64,000 bases of DNA from the NCBI RefSeq assembly GCF_016802725.1, contig NC_052673.1, positions 3,416,037-3,480,036 of the forward strand, given 5' to 3'. The translations under genes and the position numbers were made by a program. Positions 1 to 9,988 of the stretch are shown here, piece by piece (within the stretch, counting starts at the first letter, position 1; every line of letters begins with the position of its first letter). The DNA is from Solenopsis invicta. Taxonomy: Eukaryota > Arthropoda > Insecta > Hymenoptera > Formicidae. A model generated the notes under the pieces. The model saw only the letters and a program-made list of their open reading frames with translations. It made no database searches and was not told where the DNA came from.

Positions 1-1560
1 ACCATATTTCTCAACCTCATCAAGCAAGTGACAGAGTGCATGTACATTGTATACTAAAAATTCAATTCCATAAATTTTTTTACTATGACTTATGAAAAGA
101 TTTAATAAGTTTCTAGTAAAATCAAGACCAAAATGTAAAATATGTTTTTTAGATAAAAGTATCGTTATTGCACAATTAAGTAACAAAAAATGTTCGTATA
201 CAGCTAAGTCAAGTACATCTTTTAAAATAAGTGGTCCCAAATATATTAAGAAAGTTCTTAATTCAGTAGCTTTCCATCGTAATAATTCATGTAAACTCCG
301 GGGTTTTCTGTTAAATTCAACTGTTACGAATGGTTTTAACGATACTAAGCGATCCGATATCATATCAATGAAACGACTGCGCAATCTTACTTTTTTATTA
401 GTATTTCGTGTGATACCCATCCATATGCATAATTGTTTTCTTACTACTCCTAAACATATGTTATGCATATAATCTATTGGAAAAATAGAAACCATTCCAA
501 TATTTAATTTTAATAATGGTGATTTACCGACATGATGTTCTTCATCTTCTTGAAATAAAAATGAAGCATCAGTTCGACGTTTTGCATTTGTATTAGGATA
601 TATAACGCGACCATGAAATTCGCCAATTTCTGTGCATTTATCACATGCATTATATCCTCCATGAGATTTAATGCATTTTATATATGCTTTTGCAGGTGCG
701 TCACATATTATACTATGAACTTTAATAACATATTTTCTGTTTTTAAAATGATACCCATTTTGTAATAGATCAGATAGTTCATTTATGAAATCATTTAAAT
801 ATTTATCAAGAGGTTTAGGTTTAGCATTTCCACAAAATATACCTGCAATGAATGGTTTACACTTTACATTTTTTACTAAACATAAGATTGGCCATATTTG
901 AATATTATTACTAGAAAATAAAGGCACTCCATCAAAACTGAAACTCAATTCAATTGTGTTATTTAAAAAATAATTGCTTACTGAAAAAATGTTTTTTAAT
1001 CCAGAGTTTATACCAAGATGACAATATTCACCATTTTCTAACTGTTGAATTACTATTGATTGAAGTGTTTTCAATAAGGTTCTAGCATTTAGAGGCAATT
1101 CGGGATGCAATCGAACCAGGATAGATAAAAGACTATTGACAGCAATATGAGGAATTTTAAATTTTATACACCATTCTGCTAAAGATACTTTTAAAACAAA
1201 ATTATGTGTGCTTTCTAACTCAAAATTATTTATTGCACATTGAAAATCAGAACATTCTTTGGATATATTGAGTATATTATTATCTATATAATCATCGTCA
1301 AGTATATTAATTAAATATGGAAAAGATATATTATCATTACTTTCATGTAAAGTAAATTTGTTTACATATGTATCTTTCACTTCTTGAGAATTAATATTAA
1401 AATTATTAACGTGTGAATTGTCCTTTTTAATATTTAAAACACTTTGTGCTTGCTGTGCATTAGTACAAGTCAAATTTATTTCGTTGAGTATACTTTGAAC
1501 TTCATGACTGACACGTCGATAGAATTGACGTTTACCTACCTGCTCCTTCCTTTTTATCAT
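1..1560 (-). CDS. Tnp2/CACTA-like transposase, C-terminus beyond the window
   Basis: My reading of the complement gives an uninterrupted frame of 520 codons from an ATG at 1560 to the left edge. The N-terminal ~150 residues are basic then polar. The core then shows, in order, a DGVPLFSS segment followed by IWPILCLV, a ICDAPAKAYIKC segment followed by GGYNACDKC, then RTDASFLFQ, and FPIDYMHNICLGVVRK. This order (D-G-x-P, C-D-x-P-A, C-x2-C, D-x-M-H) parallels plant Tnp2-type transposases, where acidic residues in these blocks are thought to form the DDE/D centre. The start was chosen because it is the first ATG after the stop of the upstream gene, 60 bp away; an AG directly before it could also be a splice acceptor, giving a longer protein. 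KDZ-type elements are an alternative placement. A functional enzyme is likely but unproven. Confidence 0.72.
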   Translation of the reverse strand, partial: MIKRKEQVGKRQFYRRVSHEVQSILNEINLTCTNAQQAQSVLNIKKDNSHVNNFNINSQEVKDTYVNKFTLHESNDNISFPYLINILDDDYIDNNILNISKECSDFQCAINNFELESTHNFVLKVSLAEWCIKFKIPHIAVNSLLSILVRLHPELPLNARTLLKTLQSIVIQQLENGEYCHLGINSGLKNIFSVSNYFLNNTIELSFSFDGVPLFSSNNIQIWPILCLVKNVKCKPFIAGIFCGNAKPKPLDKYLNDFINELSDLLQNGYHFKNRKYVIKVHSIICDAPAKAYIKCIKSHGGYNACDKCTEIGEFHGRVIYPNTNAKRRTDASFLFQEDEEHHVGKSPLLKLNIGMVSIFPIDYMHNICLGVVRKQLCIWMGITRNTNKKVRLRSRFIDMISDRLVSLKPFVTVEFNRKPRSLHELLRWKATELRTFLIYLGPLILKDVLDLAVYEHFLLLNCAITILLSKKHILHFGLDFTRNLLNLFISHSKKIYGIEFLVYNVHALCHLLDEVEKYG

Positions 1561-1619
1561 CTTAAAAATATTTAAATATTACGTATATTATAAATAAATA
1601 AAACTTCTGTTGAGATGAC

Positions 1620-3992
1620 TTAAGCAATATTCCTGTTATTTTTTTTTTCCATCCGTTGTAGAGCATGTTTTAACCATATTTTTATAGCATCTTCAACTTG
1701 TTTTTCTGTAGATTGTGATTCACACAGTTTTATAGCTCCTAAAAACATTATATTAAGGAGAAAATCAATAATATTGTATATATCAGTAATCAATAATATA
1801 ATATATCAAAAATATAAACAATCAGAATCTTTAAAAGAATTTTAATTTAATAAAACAAGTTTAAAACATACAGGCACAAATATAATCATGTTTATTAACT
1901 TATTTAATTTACATATATTCCATAAAAAATGTATTCAAGTATTACAAGTACTTACGTTTAATACATTTACATAACTGTAATTTGCTAAACGCAGATTTTT
2001 GTTTAGTGCCGATAAAATTATATTGGGATGCTAAGTTATCAGTAAAGATAGTTCTCAATATTCGATTTGTTCGAGAAATGACATCAGTACCTCCCATAGA
2101 TGATAAATAGGAACTCTAAAAAAATTAAAAATATTAAGTTCAGTAAAGCATAAACAAAGTATATAGTTTAAAATAAAATAACATTAGATTCTATTTAATC
2201 TACACTTGTAATATCTATATCATTCTTAATATCCATATTATTTACATGTAATTTATATATAAATAAATGTTATATTTAATTTATTTATATGTCTATTTAT
2301 TTATTTAAAATGTTTTAAAATTTAAAAATTTTATACTTAAATCATTTAAGAATAAAATAAATCTATTAATTACCACAAACCGTAATAAAATCAATAGCGG
2401 CACATGTTATTATAGAATAAAATAAAAAATATAAAAATATACAATATATTTCTTGTTATATAACTTACCAAAGCTAACAAATTGTCATTATTTTGTAAAT
2501 ATTCTTCTAATGTTAAAATATCATTATTGGATGTTAAAGGAAATTTTATTGGTAAATTTTCCGGTGTAAATATAGTCGGTTGAATATGGTTTTTATTACG
2601 TACTGCTTTCATTAAATCATCATTTTGTTGTTTAATAGTAACTAGTAATTGCAATATTTTTTGTAAAATCACTACAAACATAAAAAATTTAATGTTTAAA
2701 ATGACTTATAAGTATAAAAACGAATAATAAGAAAACAATCTAATAATTCAAACAGTTTTTCTTACTAAACTATAAAGCATTTAGCAATTTAAATATTAAA
2801 TATACAATGAAAAATTATATTTCTTTAATTTATTTAATTTCTTAAATAATCTAAAATACTTTAAAAAAATATAATATTTAATATAAGTTAGAAAAAACGT
2901 ACCAGATTGACCAGAAGCAGAAGTCAAAGATATATCAGCAGCAATATTTGTTCCAATTGAAATATTATCTCTTTGCATGCTACTTATGTTCTTAATACCA
3001 TTATTACTATTATCGTCTACAAATGATATTAAAAAAAGAATCACTTTATAAATACCTTTTAAATGTTGTGGTTACAAAGTTCAACAAACAGAATACTTTA
3101 TAAAATAACTTACCGAACTGATCAGAAATTAAAGATGTGCTAGTTGCAACTGACCAAGTATCTTTTGTTTGGCTTGCAATATTAATTTCATCTTTTGATA
3201 AACTATCATTTCTCTTCTCATCACTGATATTTTTAGAATTATTGCCAACATCTATAGATGTTAATAATAGAAAAATAATATAAATTTATATGTATATATA
3301 TTTTTTGTGTGTATATGCGCGTGTGTACATAAAAGAATTCAAAAGAATATTAAATACAAACCATAACAATGAGAAATTTTTACAGGCCTTTCAAATATGC
3401 TATTTATTTGTTCTTTTTCACCACTACTACTATCGTATATTCGTTTTGCAGGTCTATTTCTTTTTCTAGTAGTAAGTTGAACATTTGATTCTGCTTCTGT
3501 GTTGAGATCACTTTTATCTTCTGCCAAAGAAAGCTTACGTTTGGCTTTATCTAAATCATCTGTAATGATTGAAGAGCAGAATCAATTTTTAGGTTAGAGA
3601 GATACGTTTTTAATTAAATCTATTTTAAATTAAAAGATGTAATTCAATATTTTTTATCTTCAATTTTATTTAATCAATATCCGGTTTTTAAAAGAATATC
3701 CTGTCTTGTGTGTATCTTATTTAACTAAGAGAATCACTAAATCAAACGTTTGAAATAGTAAAATAAATCATTATGTTACGTCCTTACCAGTTTCATAGAA
3801 ATTACGAGCGATTCTATAAATTTGCCACGTTTCTTCGTTTATACTTTCCCCTTTTTTTAAGGCACGCATAAAATTTGTGTTGCCTTTGTAAGGTGGCCAA
3901 AAAACTTCTTTTTTTCGTGGTGTTAACCACGTGGTATGCACAATTGCCAAGCCACCTCCTTCTTCTTCATTAAATTCTATTATTTTATACAT
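1620..3992 (-). CDS. DUF4806-like protein, seven exons, apparently intact
   Basis: Exons on the minus strand: 3992-3788, 3559-3362, 3251-3114, 3016-2903, 2671-2469, 2115-1956, 1738-1620. Every intron begins GT and ends AG, the phases join without a break, and the sum is 1137 nt (378 residues plus stop). Exon 1 gives a ~70-residue N-terminal module (TTWLTPRKKEVFWPPY, then NEETWQIYRIARNFYET) common at the start of DUF4806 proteins. Exons 2-4 are low-complexity, rich in S, N, D and K, with a basic RKRNRPAKR stretch. Exon 5 has a heptad-like helix and the FPLTSNNDILTLEEYL block. Exon 6 has SMGGTDVISRTNRILRTIF and FIGTKQKSAF. Exon 7 ends VEDAIKIWLKHALQRM. Blocks in exons 5-7 match the DUF4806 pattern as I recall it. 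Its position just upstream of the transposase suggests an element-encoded accessory, possibly DNA-binding. Confidence 0.78.
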
Positions 3993-4814
3993 TCCGTTAT
4001 AGACTTTCGTTACAATACACTATTTACAAAGAACTTATACAGAATACAGACCGTTGCAACAATCTTGTCGAGCATAGGATCGCATACACTGTCGTTGTGT
4101 AGGTGTAGGGTAGGTAGGTATAGGTTAGATCTGGATCTAGAATTTTCACGCGCCACGTATGCGCGTGGCATCTAACATTATTTTGTTACTCATTCAATTT
4201 CATGACTGCGATTTGCAGTAAAAAGAACTTTGCAAATTTTGTAAGATTATTTAATATGATTGATTTATACGTTTGGATTTAATAGAAATTATATAAGAGC
4301 AAGAATAATAATATTAAAAATTTAACAACAGTTATACAAACTCAACAAACAAGGCGACGTCAAATAACGTCCTAAAAACATGTTTTAATGAAGTCTCTAT
4401 TATCAATAAAACGCCATTGAAACGTTATTTGACGACATATCTTAAAATTCATTGGTAGGAAAGGTGCTTTTTTGTTGAATGTAGTCATGCAATATCAAAA
4501 AAACGATAAAAAAATCTAATATATTAATACAAAAGACTTGTTTACTTAAAAGTTCTACTATTAATACAAAAGACTAATACAAAGACGTTTACTTAAAAGT
4601 ACTACTTAATTAAGAAATATATTAATTAATAATATTTATTGTTATTCGTTATAAAGATGACTTGAAAATGACGATCAAATGACGATACATTTATGACGAC
4701 AATGTTTCGTGATAAATGTTACGTTTATTTGACGTCATTATTTAGTCCATTGATGTCAAATGACGAAAACTGACCGTAAATCGTCGTCATAATGACGACA
4801 TCTTGCTACCTGGG
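3993..4814 (-). repeat. 5' leader and subterminal palindromic repeat region of the two-gene transposon
   Basis: No coding frame is supported here. The part from about 4350 to 4814 carries repeated copies of a GACGTCAAATAACG-like motif in both orientations (near 4353, 4422, 4670, 4720, 4750 and 4785), several themselves palindromic. Clustered subterminal repeats of this kind are the binding sites of the accessory protein in CACTA elements. The promoter of the DUF4806-like gene must lie between about 3993 and 4350; no clear core promoter motif is identified. Confidence 0.65.
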
Positions 4815-5494
4815 TAACTCTTTCTTCTAATGTTTGCAGCATTCAATTGTTGAGCGGCAGGACCCTGCTGCAGGGTTGCCCAATTGTGCTAAGGCTGTCC
4901 AACTTTTTTTGGCGCTAGTGCGGCAGCATTATAGCAGCGCCATATCTAGGGAACTTTTAATAAGAATCTGTTCACAAGGAAACGACGCGCTACTTTTAAA
5001 TCGCTGCACCAACGTAGCGTATCGCTTAGCCGACGCTTTCTGATAATTTTGATCACAAAAATTATTTTCAGTTAAAAAATCTTTTTAAAATAATAAAATG
5101 GTCATAATTATTGTGGGGGCCGAAAATGCTCTGCCCCCACTAAGTCGGCGCCTATGACCCTGCGTATTGATCATACAACATTTTCTCTATGGCAAAAAGG
5201 TAAAAAGTGAAAAATTTTGCCATTAATTTCAATAGCGAAATTTTTTACTCTTTACTTTTCCGTCCTAGGGAAAAAGTTACAGGATCGATACTCTGGACAT
5301 CTAAAAGTTTTACATGACTGGATGCATGTGACTGTATGCCTAAAATGGCAGCACAACATGAAAATCTATTTAATCATCTTTATCCAATGCAACAACAGCA
5401 TACAACTATGACGGATACAGTGCACACAATGATGAACGTACACACACATAAAGCTGACGTACATACACGATTCGTATTCACGGCCAACATTTTG
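4815..5494. other. Unassigned spacer
   Basis: This is a moderately GC-rich patch (4830-5160) followed by AT-rich DNA. A 69-codon open frame at 4834-5043 shows no recognisable motif. No inverted repeats, RNA genes or transposase motifs were found. Confidence 0.4.
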
Positions 5495-5640
5495 ACTGCG
5501 TTCGAAAATTCTACTCGTTGGGTAGAGTAACTTTAAGTGACCAATCAGGATAAAGAAATTTTGAGATTTCTTAAGAATTCTTCATCCTGACTAATCACTC
5601 AAAGTTACCCTATCCGACCAGTAGAATTTTTGAACGCAGT
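5495..5640. mobile_element. Hairpin MITE, 146 bp
   Basis: Two arms of about 60 bp are near-perfect reverse complements, both beginning ACTGCGTTC and running through TTCTACT, GTAACTTT and TCAGGAT. They are separated by about 20 bp. No target duplication was confidently identified and no protein is encoded. Confidence 0.7.
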
Positions 5641-5729
5641 TTTTAGGGGCCAATGTCCAGACTCTCTACTTCTAGGGACTCTAGTGTAAATGAGATATAA
5701 TAAGTCACGTGACAGCTGTCTGATTGGTA

Positions 5730-6290
5730 CCCAAACAGCACAAGACATCCATTAGACGTCCAGTTTTGGTTTCAGTTTGGTCCAAACGTTCATGGATTTA
5801 ACACGATTGTTTCAAAAACGTACGTTACACAACGTACAAAGTATGTTTACATTATTAAATATTTTAAAAATGACCATTTTATTCAAAAATTTTTTTAACA
5901 AGGGACATGTCACAAGTGTCCGGCGCCGATTTGATTCTCCTTGAAATATATTGTTAAACACAAAAATTTAAGAAACCCGTATTTTTTTTATAAGTGCGGA
6001 ACCTCAAATTTAGGGAGTAAAACACCCCTTTGAAAAAAATAGAATTTTTCTTTTGAGGCAAATATCATCGAAAGTATAAGAGATAGAAAAAAAGTTTTTA
6101 ACAAAAGTTATACAGTTTAAAGAGTACTCTAAAGTTGTAAAGAAAAAAAAATTTTTATTTTGTTTAACAAAATACCCTCACCACCCAAAGTTTCTTTTAT
6201 ATTAAAAAAAAAATTTTTTTAGCCAAATTAAAGGTTATTTTTTTCCAAATTCCATACATAATAAAAGTATCGTACAAAATACCATTTTTG
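5730..6290 (+). mobile_element. Left-end fragment of a CCCAAACAGCAC-ended element carrying dispersed repeat alpha
   Basis: The end starts CCCAAACAGCACAAGACATC after a TA, matching the terminal pattern of the elements at 1-4814, 9989-16341 and 30621-32501. It is followed by GACATCC/GACGTCC repeats, then by repeat alpha (about 5935-6275): text including TTAAACACAAAAATTTAAG, a GTGCGGAACCTCAAATTTAG block and an AGAGATAGAAAAAAAG block. Repeat alpha recurs at 8845-9120, 9262-9450 and, inverted, at 19660-20030. The right end is not visible before the mariner at 6362. No coding frame is present. Confidence 0.55.
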
Positions 6291-6361
6291 AGAATTAATT
6301 ATAAACACCTCCGTATACTCTATCTGTGTTCATATGCGAGGAAACTGTTGCGATTGATATA

Positions 6362-7287
6362 CGAGGTGTGTTCAAAAAGTAACGGGAATTTTTAAATTTC
6401 GCGGGTTTGGAGAGTCCGACAGTCAAATTCTTTTTTGTTTATGTTGGTATACATGTCCCTGAAGTATGCTGAAATGTTGAGCTGTATTCATTGTTTACTT
6501 TGTCTGTGGCAGCCGCTAAGGTTACACGTGTTTTTATGAGCTCGGCGATTTTCGTTTCTGAAAAAAAATGGATCAAAGAATTTGTATCAAATTTTGCGTA
6601 AAAAATAACATAAAGTGTAACAAAGTGTGTGAAATGTTAACAAAGGCCTATGGTGAGTCTGCTATGAGTAAAACAAGAGTTTACGAGTGGTATAATCGTT
6701 TCCAAGATGGCCGTGAAGACGTTGAAGATGACGAACGCCAAGGACGCCCCAGCACATCAAGAACCGATGAAAACGTCGAAAAAGTGAAAGAAATGGTTAT
6801 GAACAATCGCCGAATCACAATCAGAGAAATCGCTGATGATGTTGGCATATCAATTGGCTCATGCCATGACATTTTTTCGAATGTTTTGGGTATGAAATGC
6901 GTGGCAGCAAAATTTGTTCCAAAGTTGTTGAATTTTGAACAAAAACAGCGGCGAATGGAAGTTGCTCAGGAGTCATTAAATGAAGTCAACGACGATGCAC
7001 AATTACTGAAACGTGTTATAACAGGTGACGAAACATGAGTTTACGGATATGACGTCGAAACTAAGGCTCAATCGTCCCAGTGGAGACGAAAAAGCGCATC
7101 GCTGAAAGAGCTAAAGGCTATCCCAAAGATCGAGTTTGAGAAGTGTTTCGGGGATTGGAAGAAGCGCTGGCATAAGTGCATAATATCTAATGGTGACTAT
7201 TTTGAAGGCGACAACATTAATGTAGACGAATAAATAAATATTTTTTTCAAAAAACGAAAATTCCCGGTATTTTTTGAACACACCTCG
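6362..7287 (+). mobile_element. Mariner element (DD34D type), internally deleted
   Basis: Inverted ends CGAGGTGTGTTCAAAAAGTA and its complement sit inside a TA duplication (6360-6361, 7288-7289). The element is 926 bp, against about 1.3 kb for the related copy at 51627-52945. The missing part is the middle of the transposase gene, while both ends remain intact, so it could be moved in trans if a matching transposase exists. Confidence 0.93.
6568..7233 (+). pseudogene. Mariner transposase, stop codon plus internal deletion
   Basis: The frame starts MDQRICIKFCVKN and encodes the paired helix-turn-helix DNA-binding region (ESAMSKTRVYEWYNRFQDGR, then RRITIREIADDVGIS), the linker and the first catalytic block VITGDET. 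The next codon is TGA where mariner relatives have tryptophan (at 7036-7038). Reading through it, the frame passes YGYDVETKAQSSQW and then jumps to the C-terminal tail (WKKRWHKCIISNGDYFEG), losing the second and third catalytic aspartates. Stop at 7231-7233. It cannot be catalytic. The family is often labelled SETMAR in automatic annotation of insects; no SET domain is present. Confidence 0.92.
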
Positions 7288-7289
7288 TA

Positions 7290-8222
7290 TCAGCAATTAC
7301 AAATAATATAAAAAATTATAGTTTTTATTATTTTTTTTAATAAAACTTTTTTTAATAAAATTTCTTTTAGTAAAACTTTTATTGTTTATTGATCTCTGTA
7401 TATTATTTTTTAATAATATCTTAAGATTATCTTCTTAAAAATATTTTTTTACGCTCTTGCATCTTATTTATTTGTGATTTACATAATAATTTTTTAATGT
7501 ATTTAATAGTGAATTATACTTTGCAAATATACTTTTATAAAAAATATATTTTATAAAAGTTTTTATAAAAAATATTTCCATAAAAATTTTAAAAAGTATT
7601 TTTACAAAATATTTTTATGAAATATATTTTTTATGAAAGTATATTTTATATAAAAATATTTTTCTTTAACAAAAATTTGTCACAAAAATTAAATCTGGTA
7701 TTGGTATGAAGACCAGGTTTAAGAAAAATCGCATTTTTTGACTGCAGCGTTATCTATCAATAAATGTTAAAATTTCTGTATATCATAATATATACTCCAT
7801 TGAACAAGGAAACCGATACCACAAACGATTTTCGGCTGCCATTGGTTAAAATAGATTTTTTAAGCCTTAATGTTCATTTTTGTAAAAATTCGAGTTTTGA
7901 AGAATTAAATAAATGACTTACTGTCAGTATTTTTGGCTACTAAAATTCAAGTTTATATATTTGATTCTTGACAACAATATCTCAATGATCAACTCAATAG
8001 GATATGCCTCAATGTGATTCAAAAAAATTAAAATATTATGTTACGTCGATTTTCGTGTTTAAACGACTACAGCGACCTCTAAAACATTTTTTTTTAAATC
8101 TGAAAAACGAAATTTACTTTTGCAACATATACTTTCGATTTCCGGTGAAGCACACAAAGAAAAAAAATAATCGGTTTTTTGGACCAATCTAGTGTTTATA
8201 TAATTTTATATTTTGTAATGAT
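7290..8222. other. AT-rich unassigned region
   Basis: Runs of TTTTATAAAAA-type sequence and poly-A/T tracts dominate 7300-7680. A less AT-rich part (7690-8200) has no supported frame. This may hold the decayed 3' end of the pogo-like element on the minus strand (8223-8756), but no terminal repeat was found. Confidence 0.4.
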
Positions 8223-8756
8223 TCACTCATTATACTTATTACAATAATGGTACTCGACGAAGAAATGTTTTAAACATAATGATATTTTGCACCATGAACA
8301 TCTTACTGTAGCTATATTATTGCAACCTTCGATATTACATGTTGTTGAAATTGTAAAAACTAAATTTTAGAGAATTTTTAAATACTTCTGGTCTTTCGTT
8401 TGTATAATCACTTTTAAACCACAAATATTTAAATAAGATGTGATATCGTGGGTATGACAATTGGTTGTGTTTCAAAGATTGCAATTTTATTATACTGTTT
8501 CGTTCATGCAAATTTATATTATTTAGTAAAACAGTATCCAAAAATCTTTTAGCAAAATTCTTCCAAATTCTAAATCCGTAAACATATAATGGTTGTATTT
8601 TCCCTGTAGTGCCTTTAGATATAATCATAGTAGTAATATGTTTTTCTGGAGGTGTTAAATTTGAAACAATATTGGGACAATGTCCAGTCCATAAATCAAT
8701 AAGAAGAACGCTATTAAAATTAGTGTTTGGGAAATAAGCTTCTTCTAATCACATTT
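8223..8756 (-). pseudogene. Pogo-like DDE transposase, C-terminal fragment
   Basis: The complement reads VLLIDLWTGHCPN, where the D of IDLW is a catalytic candidate, then GTTGKIQPLYVYGFRIWKNF. Relatives in the pogo group have QPLD or QPMD at that point, so the third aspartate is replaced by tyrosine. The distance between the two positions is 36 residues by eye. Next come NSIIKLQSLKHNQ and FKYLWFKSDY, matching the 40.4-40.6 kb copy. A one-base shift near 8340 precedes a Cys/His tail (C-x7-C-x2-C-x4-C-x2-H, ending EYHYC). The gene ends at 8223; the N-terminal part is absent, replaced by repeat alpha. Non-functional. Confidence 0.75.
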
Positions 8757-8844
8757 TAAAATGATATGTAAGAAATATAAATTTTATTTGAATAATTTCT
8801 TTTACAGCTAACAAGGAAACACAGAGAAGTGTTCGCCTCAGATT

Positions 8845-9450
8845 AAAACGAGCTTTTAATATGTTGTAGTACAGATAAAAATAAGAAACACGTATTTTTT
8901 TATACGTGCCCATACGCACTTTAAGGGGGTGAAACATCCCTTTGAAGAAAATCGGTTTTTTTCTTTTGAAGCGTATACCGTTGAAACTATAAAAGATAGA
9001 AAAAAATGCTTTAAATAAAAGTTGAATGGCTTGAAGAGTAATTTATGACAGGAAAAAAATTTTTTTTTTCATTTTTTTAATACTTTCCCTCACCACTTAC
9101 TTATTTTTTCTCAAAATTATTTTTTTTATAAACAAAATGAAGCTTATTTTATTACAAATTCAACAGTATATGATAAAGTTAAAATACAACATTTCCATTT
9201 TCCAAAAATAATTAAAAACCTCTCTATACGCACTCATCCGCGCGTTTGTGTGACTCCCTCCAATTTCGACGTGCCTTTAATATGTTGTACAGATTAAAAT
9301 AAAGGACACGTATTTTTTTACACGTGCTCTAATTCACTTTTAAGGGTGAAACACCCCTCTAAAGAAAATCGGGTTTTTTCTTTCGAAGCGTGTATCGTCG
9401 AAGCTATAAGAGATAGAGAAAAATGTTCTCAATGAAAGTTGAATGAATGT
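8845..9450 (+). repeat. Dispersed repeat alpha, two units in tandem
   Basis: Unit 1 spans about 8845-9120 and unit 2 about 9262-9450. Both run from TTTAATATGTTGTA through an ACACGTATTTTTTTA block, a GGGTGAAAC block and a TATAAnAGATAGA block. The same series is found at 5935-6275 and inverted at 19660-20030. No coding capacity was seen; this is probably non-coding sequence of a transposon. Confidence 0.6.
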
Positions 9451-9988
9451 TTTTCTCGCATAAGATGACGAAAACATTTCGAGGACAGTCTATGTCTAAC
9501 ATGAAAACGCAAACATCGAGAAAAACATTTACTACAAAATTAAACGACATTACACTAAAGAATAACAACAATTACGGTGTTGTAAGACATTAATTTCTTG
9601 TTTAGAAAATAATATGTAATTAATATAAGTTAAACATTTATTTACTGGTCTACATAATTCAACTAGAATATTTGTTCTCTTCAACATTTTACAGATAAGG
9701 AGACTTGGTTTACAAAAAATTATTACTTACACATTCCATACCTTCACTATCTAACGCCAGCTCATCAACTAACAACAAGAGAGTTATATGATTTGCGGAT
9801 TATCTGCACGGTGTGAACTCACAGTATCCGACAGATGCGTCATCATATGAGAATTATATCGGTCGCGTGCGGTACTCATGCGTGCGAGCGATATGAGCCT
9901 CAAATGCGTTCTCCAAATGAGACTCATATTGCTCGCATGCATGCATACGGCACTCAAAATTTCTAATCATTGCCTATTTTTTTTACGT
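9451..9988. other. Unassigned spacer with a short dispersed repeat
   Basis: No gene is supported. The stretch 9795-9850 (GCGGATTATC, then TCCGACAGATGCGTC) resembles 42071-42125, marking a dispersed repeat of unknown type. 9860-9960 is rich in GCATGC-like alternations. Confidence 0.4.

Larger units (their letters stand above)
1..4814 (-). mobile_element. Two-gene CACTA/Tnp2-like DNA transposon, right end and coding part; left end outside window
   Basis: The right boundary is read at 4814, where the minus strand begins CCCAGGTAGCAAGATGTCGT and at once enters palindromic GACGTCAAATAACG-type repeats. Two genes lie head to tail on the minus strand: a seven-exon DUF4806-like gene (3992-1620) and a transposase frame starting at 1560 and still open at base 1. 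The transposase resembles the Tnp2/En-Spm (CACTA) group, whose plant members encode a transposase plus a second protein that binds subterminal repeats. The ends here are CCCAG, not CACTA, so membership rests on protein motifs read by eye. The left terminus and target duplication cannot be seen. Both genes lack stops or frameshifts, so this copy may be young or still functional. Confidence 0.7.

Noticed and set aside
92..472. A 126-codon plus-strand frame
   Set aside because: The minus strand here is an uninterrupted 520-codon transposase frame with recognisable motifs; the plus frame is its shadow.
6568..7233. A SETMAR-type histone methyltransferase
   Set aside because: Only the mariner transposase part is present; there is no SET domain. 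The label comes from automatic annotation practice.
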